Of a stretch of DNA of 21,259 bases, positions 1 to 8,435 are shown in pieces. The notes under the pieces are model-generated. The model made no database searches, was not told the origin of the DNA, and saw only the letters and a list, made by a program, of their open reading frames with translations. The translations under genes were made by a program, and so were the position numbers. This DNA comes from an uncultured Muribaculaceae bacterium (GTDB lineage Bacteria > Bacteroidota > Bacteroidia > Bacteroidales > Muribaculaceae), in the NCBI GenBank assembly GCA_910583675.1, contig CAJTYH010000044.1, positions 1-21,259 of the forward strand, in the 5' to 3' direction. The stretch's first letter is position 1, and every line of letters starts with the position of its first letter.

Positions 1-15
1 TTATGAAACTTGATG

Positions 16-1524
16 TTACAACACCCTCATGCGCGTCTCCGTGCTCGGTTTCACCTTCTTGATTCGCTTTATGTAATCTATCAGGTCTGCGTATACTACT
101 CTGTCGCTCTTGGCAATCTGTTTTCCACGAGTAAGCGGTTTCATGTAGTCACCGCCATTGGCCAGATAATCTATAGTAGCAATCTTGTATATCCGCTCAG
201 GATCCAACGGCGCACCATTCACCATTATCAATGTGCACTTCTTGCTCACTGGATCGTAGATGGCTTCCACGCCACGGCTCACGCCGTCGCCCCCACGCGA
301 AGCCATAACATCGAATGCCTCAGCGAGATCCGAGCCTTTTATCTCTTCCACGACTATCCGGTTGTCAAACGGCTGCATCATTATTATCTGCCCCTGGGTT
401 ATGTCACCCTTTGGCAATCCGCGGCGTATCCCCCCTTTGTTCATCAGAGCCAGGTCAACCTTTCCGCCTGTCAGCTTCCCGGCCTCCTCCAGACAGAAAT
501 CCGAAAGGAAATTTAGCAACGGAACTTCCTGGTTTGACAGCTCGGCGACACTCCGGCCAATCTTCTTGCCCATCATCTCATCCACGCCATGCCTGTAAGG
601 TTCAAGTATGGAATCAAGCCTGTGATCCACCCGCGCATCAAGCCTGTCGTCGACCGGGATCTGCTTGTATTCCGGCAATTTCACGCCTACGCTGTCAAGG
701 TCTATGGATACCTCGGAAACGCTTTGGCCGCTTTTCCCGTTCTGCACCACAAGCACGGGACTGCCTACGACATTTTCCACCCATTCCTGCCCGCTGCCAG
801 GCTTGATGAACGTATGAGAATGGCCACCAAGGATCACATCTATGTCCTCCGACGCAGCCGCTACCTCACGATCCGAAGGGGACACACCTTCGTAACCGAG
901 GTGGGTGACCGCCACAACCAGATCCACCTTCTCGTTATGCTTCATGTGCCATGCCGTGGCATTTGCAGCTTTTATGGCATCCATATACTTCACCTCATCG
1001 TAATTTCCCTCAGAGATCATCCCCTCCGGATCAAGGTTCAATCCTATGATGCCGATCTTCTTCCCCCCGATCTCACGAATCGCATATGGCTTTATAAAAG
1101 GTTCGATCGCCGAGCCTTCCACATCATAATTCGTGGAAAGCCATTGGCTCTTGCTCTCTTTGAGATTCTTGGAGAGCGCCTCCATCCCGTTGTCGAAATC
1201 ATGATTGCCCAGTATGGCATAGTCGTAACCGAGTTCATTCATCATCTTCATCTCTACCTCACCGCCGTAAAGAGTAAAGAACAAGGTGCCCTGCACGGCA
1301 TCCCCGGCATCGATCAAAAGCATATCGGGATGCTCCGAGCGGATGCTGTCTATCAAAACTTTGCGCCTTTGGATCCCTCCAAGTCCCTTGTCTGTCGGAT
1401 CAATCTGGCTGTGGGTATCATTGGTATGCACCAACACAAGCCTTTCCGCGCACAAATCTACTGACGCAAAACACAGCAACAGTGCGCTACCAGCTATTTT
1501 CAAAAGTCCATTCATCTTTGTCAT
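16..1524 (-). CDS. Secreted UshA-type 5'-nucleotidase / metallophosphatase
   Basis: Predicted exported enzyme that dephosphorylates nucleotides or related phosphate esters outside the cytoplasm. The 502-residue product has a hydrophobic signal peptide (about 7-26, ending LCA). The N-terminal calcineurin-like domain carries the expected metal ligands: D36 and H38 in HTNDTH, D75 in DAGD, NHD at 107-109, H208 in THLG and H235/H237 in GGHSH. The C-terminal half (about 310-500) matches the 5'-nucleotidase C-terminal domain, with NKGGIR and a late DYLANGGDY motif that forms the base-binding region in the family. Both domains are on one chain and look complete. ATG 1524 is preceded by AGAGG at about 9 nt, a plausible ribosome site; a second ATG lies three codons in. 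A near-consensus TACCTTAG (1540-1547) could be its own -7 box. The substrate could also be UDP-sugars or another phosphoester; the family does not fix this. Confidence 0.88.
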   Translation of the reverse strand: MTKMNGLLKIAGSALLLCFASVDLCAERLVLVHTNDTHSQIDPTDKGLGGIQRRKVLIDSIRSEHPDMLLIDAGDAVQGTLFFTLYGGEVEMKMMNELGYDYAILGNHDFDNGMEALSKNLKESKSQWLSTNYDVEGSAIEPFIKPYAIREIGGKKIGIIGLNLDPEGMISEGNYDEVKYMDAIKAANATAWHMKHNEKVDLVVAVTHLGYEGVSPSDREVAAASEDIDVILGGHSHTFIKPGSGQEWVENVVGSPVLVVQNGKSGQSVSEVSIDLDSVGVKLPEYKQIPVDDRLDARVDHRLDSILEPYRHGVDEMMGKKIGRSVAELSNQEVPLLNFLSDFCLEEAGKLTGGKVDLALMNKGGIRRGLPKGDITQGQIIMMQPFDNRIVVEEIKGSDLAEAFDVMASRGGDGVSRGVEAIYDPVSKKCTLIMVNGAPLDPERIYKIATIDYLANGGDYMKPLTRGKQIAKSDRVVYADLIDYIKRIKKVKPSTETRMRVL

Positions 1525-1592
1525 AATTATATGCCTCTGCTAAGGTACAACAAATTCATGAAATAATTCGGTTGCCCTACATGATATAAATC

Positions 1593-1635
1593 AACGACGC
1601 TGTGTCAAAATACAAAGTTTTGACACAGCGTCGTT
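1593..1635. terminator. Perfect 18-bp inverted repeat downstream of adk
   Basis: The arm AACGACGCTGTGTCAAAA (1593-1610) is exactly complementary to 1618-1635, with a 7-nt loop (TACAAAG). The stem has an A-run on one side of the loop and a T-run on the other, but no T tract follows on either strand. It lies 38 bp after the adk stop and 68 bp before the nucleotidase start. It most likely ends or attenuates adk transcription; a protein-binding or dispersed repeat element is an alternative. Confidence 0.6.
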
Positions 1636-1673
1636 AGGTCACATACGTTTGGGATACCCCCGTCTATTGCCTG

Positions 1674-2246
1674 TCAGGCATTCCCTTCTATGGCAGACGA
1701 TATGGAGTCGAAAATTTCATCCACCGAACCGCTTCCATGTATTGGGCGATAGATACCCTCACCTACATAATAATCCCGCAAAGGAGTGGTAGACTCGTGG
1801 TACACCTTGAGTCGGTTCTTGATGGTCTCAAGGTTGTCGTCCGCCCTCCCTGTCTCCTGTCCGCGCTTTATCATGCGGGCAACGAGTTCATCTTCCGGCA
1901 CTTCAAGTCCTATGACATGGTGCAACGTAAGCCCACGGCGTTCAAAGAACCGTTTCAGGGCCTCAGCCTGCGGGATGGTACGGGGAAACCCGTCAAGGAT
2001 CACCCCCTGCTTAGCCTTCGGTTCATTGTCAAGGATCTCCTCAAGTATCTTTATCATCAACGAATCGGGTATCAGCTGCCCCTGGCTGATATAGATATGG
2101 GCGATCTGACCGATAGGGGTCTTACGCGCAATGTGGTCACGCAGCACTTCACCCGTGGAAATATGGTGAAGGCCGTATTTCTCAATTAGTTTTTCGCTTT
2201 GTGTGCCCTTGCCGCTACCGGGCGCACCAAATATTACAATATTCAT
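1674..2246 (-). CDS. adk: Adenylate kinase
   Basis: Cytoplasmic enzyme that interconverts ATP + AMP and 2 ADP. The start chosen is ATG 2246, because the P-loop strand begins at once (MNIVIFGAPGSGKGT, Walker A about 7-15). The frame runs open 25 codons upstream but gives no family-like sequence. The product is 190 residues, with LDGFPRT at 84-90 (AMP site) and a short lid (RGQETGRADDN, about 128-138) instead of the long, often zinc-binding lid of the E. coli-type enzyme. This short form is normal for Bacteroidetes. It follows hpt on the same strand after 186 bp, so the two may be cotranscribed. A strong inverted repeat 38 bp past the stop probably closes the transcript. Confidence 0.95.
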   Translation of the reverse strand: MNIVIFGAPGSGKGTQSEKLIEKYGLHHISTGEVLRDHIARKTPIGQIAHIYISQGQLIPDSLMIKILEEILDNEPKAKQGVILDGFPRTIPQAEALKRFFERRGLTLHHVIGLEVPEDELVARMIKRGQETGRADDNLETIKNRLKVYHESTTPLRDYYVGEGIYRPIHGSGSVDEIFDSISSAIEGNA

Positions 2247-2432
2247 AATTCCAATGTGATTCGTGACTCCACACCGAGGCCGCACAAACAACCGCATGCC
2301 GGCGGAGCATGGCAACGTCACACAACCGAACCCTGCGGGGATCAGTCTTTTGTATATTTCGTTAAAACAATACCTATTGAAAACCCAGCGGTCATATCAG
2401 CATCTGCCGCTCAAGTATAATGAGGGGCGGAA

Positions 2433-2978
2433 TCAGTCTGCCTGTTCCTTAAGCACGTAGATGTCCTTGAGATTGCGTGCAAGCCCGTCAAGGTCAAGCC
2501 CGAAACCGATTATGAACTTCGGGGGAATGGAGAAACCCACATAGTCGGGATTTATATCAGTGCGCAGACTCTCTGGCTTGAAAAGCAATGTCGCGATCCT
2601 TATCTCTGACGGATTCTCCTGACGGAGCCGTTCCACCAACCGCTGGATTGTCTTGCCGGTGTCCACGATATCCTCAACCACAATCACAGGACGACCGCTC
2701 ACATTGTCTGTAAGCCCCATCACCTCCTTCACAACTCCGGAAGAGGACGTCCCCTCATAGCTTTTAAGTCTTATGAAGGCTATTTCCGCATCGGTATCGA
2801 CATTAAGGAACAGCTCTGAAGCGAAAGGAAAAGCGCCATTGAGCACGCAAAGCAACAGAGGCTTGCGCCCCTTGTATTCCTTGGTTATCTCCCTACCGAT
2901 TTCCCGGATACGCTCCTGGATTCTTTCTCTGGTTATGTAGGGCTTGAAAGTCAGCCCGTTATATGTTACTTCTTCCAT
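2433..2978 (-). CDS. hpt: Hypoxanthine phosphoribosyltransferase
   Basis: Purine salvage enzyme joining hypoxanthine (and usually guanine) to PRPP to give IMP or GMP in the cytoplasm. The 181-residue chain has the family landmarks in order: LLCVLNGAF near 42-50, the flexible-loop LKSY at 71-74, the PRPP-binding motif VVEDIVDTGKT at 100-110 with E102/D103 and D106, and a C-terminal PDYVGF...IGFGLDLDG segment that contacts base and metal. Length and motif spacing are ordinary. A TAATTTTG box on the minus strand (2999-3006) sits about 20 nt before the ATG and is the likely -7 element, so the leader would be short. It is first in a leftward group with adk, then the 5'-nucleotidase. Confidence 0.94.
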   Translation of the reverse strand: MEEVTYNGLTFKPYITRERIQERIREIGREITKEYKGRKPLLLCVLNGAFPFASELFLNVDTDAEIAFIRLKSYEGTSSSGVVKEVMGLTDNVSGRPVIVVEDIVDTGKTIQRLVERLRQENPSEIRIATLLFKPESLRTDINPDYVGFSIPPKFIIGFGLDLDGLARNLKDIYVLKEQAD

Positions 2979-2998
2979 GCGTCCAAAAAATATTGTTG

Positions 2999-3006
2999 CA
3001 AAATTA
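2999..3006 (-). promoter_or_regulatory. hpt: Promoter -7 box for hpt
   Basis: The minus strand reads TAATTTTG, matching the Bacteroidetes -7 consensus TAnnTTTG. Transcription would begin about 13 nt before the hpt ATG. The upstream half is weak: TTG triplets occur nearby but not at the ideal 19-nt spacing. Confidence 0.55.
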
Positions 3007-3152
3007 ATAATTTTTTCGCTTCAACACCCAACCTACATTAAATTTTCCTCTCATAACCCGTCAATTACGGCCTCCGGCACGACAAGTTTCCCGCCCGAAT
3101 CCACAGCAAACCATCCCATACTCCTTTTTAAGGAAGTTTACCACCCATAAAT

Positions 3153-3183
3153 TTTCAAAGGATTATGGAATTACCTAATTTTG
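3153..3183 (+). promoter_or_regulatory. Promoter of the nnrDE-led run
   Basis: TTTC (3153-3156), 19 nt, then TAATTTTG (3176-3183): one mismatch in the upstream element and a full match in the -7 box of the Bacteroidetes consensus TTTG-n19-TAnnTTTG. The expected start near 3190 leaves about 15 nt of leader before ATG 3205. Confidence 0.65.
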
Positions 3184-3204
3184 CAGTAAATTATCCTGTC
3201 TTTA

Positions 3205-4728
3205 ATGAAATTATTCACCAATGATGAAATAAGGGCTATAGAGCGCTATACCATCGAGCAGGAAGGGGTCTCGTTGGCAGAGCTGATAGAACGCGTGGCT
3301 GAAGGCGTCACCGACGAGGTGTGCGCACGATGGCGTTCCGACAAGCCCACTATCATATTTGCCGGCCCCGGAAACAATGGAGCCGACGCACTTGCCACAG
3401 GGCGATTGCTCTGTCATCACGGATTCCGACCGGAAATATACCTCTTCAACATCGGAGGCAACAAACTCTCGGCCGATTGTGCCGCACAACGCGACAGGCT
3501 TCTGGCAGAGCATCCGGATGTGATGTTCACCGAAGTGACGAAATCGTTCAACATGCCACAGCTCCATGCCAACTATCTGGTAATCGACGGGCTGTTCGGA
3601 TCGGGACTTAATGAGGAACTGAAAGGGGGATTCAAGGTTCTCGTCCAGAATGTGAATGACGAGAAGGCGACCGTGGTCTCCATCGACCTCCCCTCCGGAA
3701 TGTTCGGCGACTGGAATCCGCATATCGTAAACCGTGACACGGTACACGCCACGCTCACACTTGCCATACAATTCCCGCGCCTGTGCTTTTTCATACCGGA
3801 CAACGCCGAACTCATCGGTGAATGGAAAGTGATAGACATAGGACTGAGCGAACAGGCCATATCCCAGTCTCCTGTAAACTTCTGCCTCGTGGAGAAACGC
3901 GACGTGCGCCATAGGCTGCACCACCGCAAGGAATTCTGCTCCAAGGCCGACTTCGGATCTGCCATCCTTTATGCCGGATCATACGGAATGATGGGAGCCG
4001 CCGTGCTTTCAGCATCCGGAGCATTGCGTGCCGGGTTAGGCAAACTCACCGTCTGCGCACCGAAATGCGGATACACCATCCTGCAGACCTCTGTGCCGGA
4101 AGCCATGTACCATTACAACCGTGGCGAAATGAACATCGTCGACATACGTCCAGAGCGCTCATTCAGCGCCATCGGCGTAGGCCCCGGAATCGGGACACAT
4201 GAACTGACGGTAAAGGCACTGGAAGACTTCCTCGCATCAATAAACCAACCGGTGGTACTTGACGCCGATGCCTTAAACTGCATTGCCATCAAGCCCTCCA
4301 TGCTCAACACCATCCCCGTACTGAGCGTCCTGACACCGCATGCCGGGGAGTTCGACCGCATGTTCGGCCCCCAGACATCCGGGGAAGCGCGTCTGCGCAC
4401 AGCGATAGAAAAAGCCAAGTATTACAACATCTTCATCATCCTAAAGGGGCATTATACCGCGATCGTACGCCCCGACGGAAAGGTTTATTTCAATTCCTCC
4501 GGCACACCGGCACTCGCCACGCCAGGCAGCGGAGACGTGCTTACCGGCATACTGCTTGCCATGCTCGCACAAGGATATCCCGCAGAACTGGCTTCTATAA
4601 TAGCCGTCTACATACACGGCCTCGCAGGAGAACTCGCAGCCTCGGAACATGGGGAATACGGCGTACTCGCAGGAGACATAGCCGCCAATGTAGGACGTGC
4701 CATAAAAGACGTCATGACAATGAAGTAA
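3205..4728 (+). CDS. nnrD: Bifunctional NAD(P)HX epimerase / ADP-dependent dehydratase
   Basis: Repairs hydrated NADH and NADPH: the N-terminal YjeF-like domain (about 1-215) epimerises R- and S-NAD(P)HX, and the C-terminal ribokinase-fold domain (about 240-507) dehydrates the S form with ADP. Visible motifs are GPGNNGADA at 54-62, DGLFGSGL at 128-135, the glycine-rich YAGSYGMMGAA near 256, VLDADALN, LTPHAGEF near 376-383, and PGSGDVLTG with the presumed catalytic D444. Family motifs are usually GNNGGDG and GTGDVLAG, so small substitutions are present in both active regions. At 507 residues it is a standard full-length fusion. It opens the rightward run and has its own promoter. The fused gene is called nnr or nnrDE in some annotations. 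Confidence 0.93.
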   Translation: MKLFTNDEIRAIERYTIEQEGVSLAELIERVAEGVTDEVCARWRSDKPTIIFAGPGNNGADALATGRLLCHHGFRPEIYLFNIGGNKLSADCAAQRDRLLAEHPDVMFTEVTKSFNMPQLHANYLVIDGLFGSGLNEELKGGFKVLVQNVNDEKATVVSIDLPSGMFGDWNPHIVNRDTVHATLTLAIQFPRLCFFIPDNAELIGEWKVIDIGLSEQAISQSPVNFCLVEKRDVRHRLHHRKEFCSKADFGSAILYAGSYGMMGAAVLSASGALRAGLGKLTVCAPKCGYTILQTSVPEAMYHYNRGEMNIVDIRPERSFSAIGVGPGIGTHELTVKALEDFLASINQPVVLDADALNCIAIKPSMLNTIPVLSVLTPHAGEFDRMFGPQTSGEARLRTAIEKAKYYNIFIILKGHYTAIVRPDGKVYFNSSGTPALATPGSGDVLTGILLAMLAQGYPAELASIIAVYIHGLAGELAASEHGEYGVLAGDIAANVGRAIKDVMTMK

Positions 4729-4763
4729 CCCCACCCAAGAAACATATTAAACATACATAAACG

Positions 4764-5849
4764 ATGAAAACGACCCGCATTATAGCCACAGTCGCATTAG
4801 GAGCCCTCTCCCTCGGTGCATCCGCACAGACTGCGCAACGCCTGGCTGCAACCAAGGCAAATGACTATGCACTGGTCTACACATTGCCAACGACACAGTT
4901 GACAGTGACACTTGAAGCCGAGACTACGGTAAAACGTCCAGGCGAATTTTACAAATATGCCAAGAAATATCTCAACATCAACGATCCCATAACAAAGGAA
5001 AGCCGGTCTGTACGCCTTAAGAGCGCGACAATCAATACACGCGGCATCCCCAACCAGGACGAACGGTATGCCATACAGTTCAAATCGGGGACGGATCCGT
5101 ACATGATCCTTTCACCAAGCAACATACCATTGGCCATAAATACAGAAGGGACAATGAAATCAGATGCACAGCCCCTTCCGGAAGCCGTTCCCGCTCCCCC
5201 TACCCCGTTGGAGACTGCGGCGGCACGGCAGGTGGTAAGCGAGGAAATGATGCAGAGCCAGTCCACGGCCAAACGTGCGGAACTGGCTGCGGCAGCACTG
5301 TTCGCCATACGCCAGACACGCAGCGACCTCATCACCGGACAGGCTGAGCAGACACCCCCGGACGGGAAATCGCTCCAATTGATGCTTGACAACCTTGAGG
5401 CTCAGGAACAGGCACTTATGGCCATGTTCGTGGGCACGACCGCCGTTTCCACAGATGTCGCCACATTCTCGGTAACCCCGGAAGACAACATCGAACGCAT
5501 GATACTTGCACGCATATCGCCCGTAGACGGAATAATAGATGCCTCTGACCTATCCGGAGATCCCGTATACCTTGACCTGCAGGTGACACAACGAGGCGAA
5601 CTGCCTGTAAACGAGAAAGGAGCGCAACTCCCCATGCCAAAGAACGGCATAGCCTACTGCATCCCGGGAACAGCCCTGGTGACAGTGACATGCGGAGGCG
5701 AGGTTTATGCGGAACGAGACGAGGAACTGGCTCAGTTCGGAGTCGTATACGGCCTCGCACCCAACTCGTTTACCGACCGCAAGGCGCCGATATTCGTTAT
5801 TTTCGATCCCGCTACAGGCGCAATCGTCACCCAAGGCCCTGCAGAATGA
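4764..5849 (+). CDS. Exported DUF4831 family protein
   Basis: Function unknown. The 361-residue product has a clear signal peptide (KTTRIIATVALGALSLGASA, cleavage before QTAQ near 22), so it is exported. The rest resembles DUF4831, a Bacteroidetes family: an early YTLPTTQLTV segment, a KRPGEFYKYAKKYL stretch near 57-70, an alpha-helical middle with RQTRSDLITG near 183-192 and DGKSLQLMLDNLE near 199-211, and a C-terminal beta-rich portion. A proline-rich stretch (about 138-150) separates the halves. It starts 35 bp after nnrDE and its stop overlaps the next start as ATGA (5846-5849), so it is probably translationally coupled to dxr. Nothing in the sequence suggests catalysis. Confidence 0.8.
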   Translation: MKTTRIIATVALGALSLGASAQTAQRLAATKANDYALVYTLPTTQLTVTLEAETTVKRPGEFYKYAKKYLNINDPITKESRSVRLKSATINTRGIPNQDERYAIQFKSGTDPYMILSPSNIPLAINTEGTMKSDAQPLPEAVPAPPTPLETAAARQVVSEEMMQSQSTAKRAELAAAALFAIRQTRSDLITGQAEQTPPDGKSLQLMLDNLEAQEQALMAMFVGTTAVSTDVATFSVTPEDNIERMILARISPVDGIIDASDLSGDPVYLDLQVTQRGELPVNEKGAQLPMPKNGIAYCIPGTALVTVTCGGEVYAERDEELAQFGVVYGLAPNSFTDRKAPIFVIFDPATGAIVTQGPAE

Positions 5850-7048
5850 AAGGCATGGAAACCACAAGCCCGACCAAGCGCAAGCGCGTGGCGGTGCTCG
5901 GAAGCACCGGATCCATTGGTACACAGACACTTGACGTAATTGAAGAATATCCTGACCGATTTGAACCGACTCTTCTCGTTGCCGGTCAGAAGGTTGACAC
6001 TCTCATACTTCAGGCAAAGAAATGGCGTCCGAAGATGGCCATAATCGCCAACGAAGACCTTTATTGGAAACTCAGGGATGCATTGCAACCACTTGGCATA
6101 GAGACATCTGCGGGACAGCAGGCGATAAATGACGCCATGGAGGCCGACTGCTTTGACACTGTCGTGACAGCCACCGTGGGTTATAGCGGGTTGGCTCCCA
6201 CCCTGAGAGCAATAAAGGCCGACAAGGAGATCGCATTGGCTAACAAAGAGACGCTGGTAGTTGCCGGCGAACTGGTTACGGAAGCGCTGAACCGTTCACG
6301 CTCCAGGATGTATCCGGTGGATTCGGAACATTCGGCCATAGCCCAATGCCTCTCCGGGGAGGCTCCGGAGAGCGTCCGACAGCTACTTATAACCGCTTCG
6401 GGTGGCCCTTTCAGGTGCCTCGACTTGGAGGAACTTGACAAGGTCACCGTAAAGGATGCGCTTCGTCATCCCAACTGGGCGATGGGTGCCAAGATCACTA
6501 TCGACTCCGCCACAATGCTCAACAAGTCGTTCGAGATAATCGAAGCCCATTGGCTTTTCGGGATAGCGCCCGACCGCATCAGCGCCTTGGTGCACCCGCA
6601 ATCCATCGTGCACTCCATGGTGGAGTTTGTAGACGGTTCGATCAAGGCACAGCTCGGAGTGCCCGACATGCGCCTTCCGATAAGATATGCCCTCGGAGAA
6701 GCGTCCCGCCTACCGACCTCCGACAATCCTCTGACACTCGAGCGTATGGCACATCTCACCTTCGAGGAACCTGACGCAATACGTTTCCCGGCAATAAAAC
6801 TCGGCCATTACGCCCTGCGTAAGGGTGGGAACACGGCCTGTGTCATAAACGCGGCCAACGAGATAGCTGTGGCTGCATTCCTACGCGAACAGATCGGCTT
6901 CACCCGCATCTATCCGCTCATAATGGAGACACTTGAGGCCATCCCGTTCATAGCAAAACCGACGCTTGACGACTATATCGCCACCAACGCAGCCGCACGC
7001 GAGTATGCCAGCCGGCTGGTGAACATGTCAAACGGCAACCCATCATAA
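5846..7048 (+). CDS. dxr: 1-deoxy-D-xylulose 5-phosphate reductoisomerase
   Basis: Second enzyme of the MEP isoprenoid pathway: converts DXP to 2-C-methyl-D-erythritol 4-phosphate with NADPH and a divalent metal. Visible features are the NADPH-binding GSTGSIG at 19-25, the ATNKETL-like ALANKETLVVAGE segment, metal ligands in VDSEHSA (D159, E161), ASGGPFR, the conserved HPNWAMGAKITIDSATMLNK beginning at H208, and NAANEIAVAAF near the C-terminal domain. The 400-residue length is typical. The frame is open far upstream, but ATG 5846 is preferred because it overlaps the previous stop and leaves a normal N-terminus. ATG 5855 (METT) is possible. rseP follows after 60 bp. Confidence 0.94.
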   Translation: MKGMETTSPTKRKRVAVLGSTGSIGTQTLDVIEEYPDRFEPTLLVAGQKVDTLILQAKKWRPKMAIIANEDLYWKLRDALQPLGIETSAGQQAINDAMEADCFDTVVTATVGYSGLAPTLRAIKADKEIALANKETLVVAGELVTEALNRSRSRMYPVDSEHSAIAQCLSGEAPESVRQLLITASGGPFRCLDLEELDKVTVKDALRHPNWAMGAKITIDSATMLNKSFEIIEAHWLFGIAPDRISALVHPQSIVHSMVEFVDGSIKAQLGVPDMRLPIRYALGEASRLPTSDNPLTLERMAHLTFEEPDAIRFPAIKLGHYALRKGGNTACVINAANEIAVAAFLREQIGFTRIYPLIMETLEAIPFIAKPTLDDYIATNAAAREYASRLVNMSNGNPS

Positions 7049-7108
7049 CATTATTTTCAGGACACTTCCTGTCACACAGCCAACCAAGATACACGAAAAC
7101 AGAATCAG

Positions 7109-8431
7109 ATGGAATCATTCCTTATAAAGGCCGCCCAACTTGTAGTCGCACTTTCGCTCCTGGTCATTATCCACGAGCTTGGGCACTTCATGTGGGCACG
7201 CATCTTCAAAATCAGGGTAGAAAAATTCTACCTCTTCTTCAACCCTTGGTTCTCACTGTTCAAATGGAAACCAAAGAACAGCGAGACCACCTACGGCATA
7301 GGATGGCTGCCGTTGGGCGGTTACGTCAAGATCGCGGGGATGATCGACGAGTCAATGGATAAGGAGCAGATGGCCCAGGAACCCAAACCATGGGAATTCA
7401 GAAGCAAACCTGCATGGCAGCGTCTGCTGGTAATGACCGGTGGAGTGCTCAACAACTTCATACTTGCATTCATCATCTACACCGGAATCGCATGGTACTG
7501 GGGAGAGAAAACCATCCCATTCCAGAACGCATACGAAGGTATGGACTTCACTCCCGCTGCACAAGCACTCGGATTCCGCAACGGCGACATACTGCTTGAG
7601 GCAGACGGCAAACTAATTGACGCACGCAGCCGGTCGGCGCTTTTCGACATGCTTGAAGCGCGCAATGTAACCGTACTGCGCAACCATCGCGACACTGTCA
7701 CCATCGCCCTTCCAAAGGATGCCGTAATGAAACTCCCGCAGGATGAACAGTTCATGGCGTTCCGCATACCTGTCTATGTGAAACAGATAATGCCGGGCGA
7801 ACCGGCTGCCAAAGCCGGGATGGAGGTCGGCGACCGCATAATCGCCATCGGAGACAGCCTTACACCCTCATATACCGAACTCGCTCCCGCCCTTATGGCA
7901 TATGCCGGAAAGGAGACCGACATAACACTCCAACGCGGCGAACAGACCATCACGGTAAAGGCGACCCCCACCGAGGGTGGCAAGCTCGGATTCGGCCTTA
8001 AATCGCCCGACGAGATCTTCGAATGGTACACAACGAGCTATAACCTTCTTGAAGCCGTGCCAAGAGGGATTGATACCGGCACCAACATGCTTGTGACCTA
8101 TGTGGGATCACTTAAACACCTCTTCAGCAAGGAAGGCGCGGAACAGATAGGCGGTTTCGGAGCCATAGGTTCGCTGTTCCCGCCCAAATGGGACTGGCGC
8201 ACGTTCTGGGAAATGACTGCATTCCTGAGCATTATCCTTGGATTCATGAACATCATCCCCATCCCGGCGCTTGACGGCGGCCACGTGATGTTCCTTATGT
8301 GGGAAGTAGTCACACGGCGCAAACCGTCAGAGAAATTCCTTGAATATGCACAGACAGCCGGGATGTTCCTCCTGCTTGCACTGCTTGTATATGCCAACTC
8401 CAACGACATTTACCGCTTCCTAATAAAATAA
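7109..8431 (+). CDS. rseP: RIP metalloprotease RseP (site-2 protease)
   Basis: Membrane-embedded zinc protease that cuts transmembrane segments of regulators or leftover signal peptides. HELGH at 22-26 within the first membrane helix supplies two zinc ligands and the catalytic Glu. The LDGG motif at 388-391 in a late helix supplies the third ligand, D389. Between them are two PDZ-like regions, about 142-205 (FRNGDILLEADG) and about 222-290 (EPAAKAGMEVGDRIIAI). Hydrophobic helices near 110-128, 370-387 and 418-432 complete the expected four-helix layout. The 440-residue length is typical. It follows dxr, a common neighbour in Bacteroidetes, and the methyltransferase gene begins 5 nt past its stop. 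The anti-sigma substrate is not in this window. Confidence 0.93.
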   Translation: MESFLIKAAQLVVALSLLVIIHELGHFMWARIFKIRVEKFYLFFNPWFSLFKWKPKNSETTYGIGWLPLGGYVKIAGMIDESMDKEQMAQEPKPWEFRSKPAWQRLLVMTGGVLNNFILAFIIYTGIAWYWGEKTIPFQNAYEGMDFTPAAQALGFRNGDILLEADGKLIDARSRSALFDMLEARNVTVLRNHRDTVTIALPKDAVMKLPQDEQFMAFRIPVYVKQIMPGEPAAKAGMEVGDRIIAIGDSLTPSYTELAPALMAYAGKETDITLQRGEQTITVKATPTEGGKLGFGLKSPDEIFEWYTTSYNLLEAVPRGIDTGTNMLVTYVGSLKHLFSKEGAEQIGGFGAIGSLFPPKWDWRTFWEMTAFLSIILGFMNIIPIPALDGGHVMFLMWEVVTRRKPSEKFLEYAQTAGMFLLLALLVYANSNDIYRFLIK

Positions 8432-8435
8432 TCAC

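Noticed and set aside
589..1464. 291-codon open frame antisense to the 5'-nucleotidase gene
   Set aside because: All metal-binding motifs of the metallophosphatase lie on the other strand over the same bases; the antisense product has no recognisable features.
2247..2321. N-terminal extension of adk by 25 codons
   Set aside because: Adenylate kinases begin directly with the P-loop strand, which starts at ATG 2246; the extension has no family likeness.
2247..2432. Possible regulatory RNA between hpt and adk
   Set aside because: Only short pairings such as CCC/GGG near 2331-2340 are visible. An 11-base match CCGCATGCCGG is shared with the leader at 13874-13884 but has no surrounding similarity.
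3211..3924. 237-codon open frame antisense to nnrDE
   Set aside because: The plus strand has clear NnrE motifs in this interval, and the minus product resembles nothing known. It is a by-product of codon bias in the real gene.
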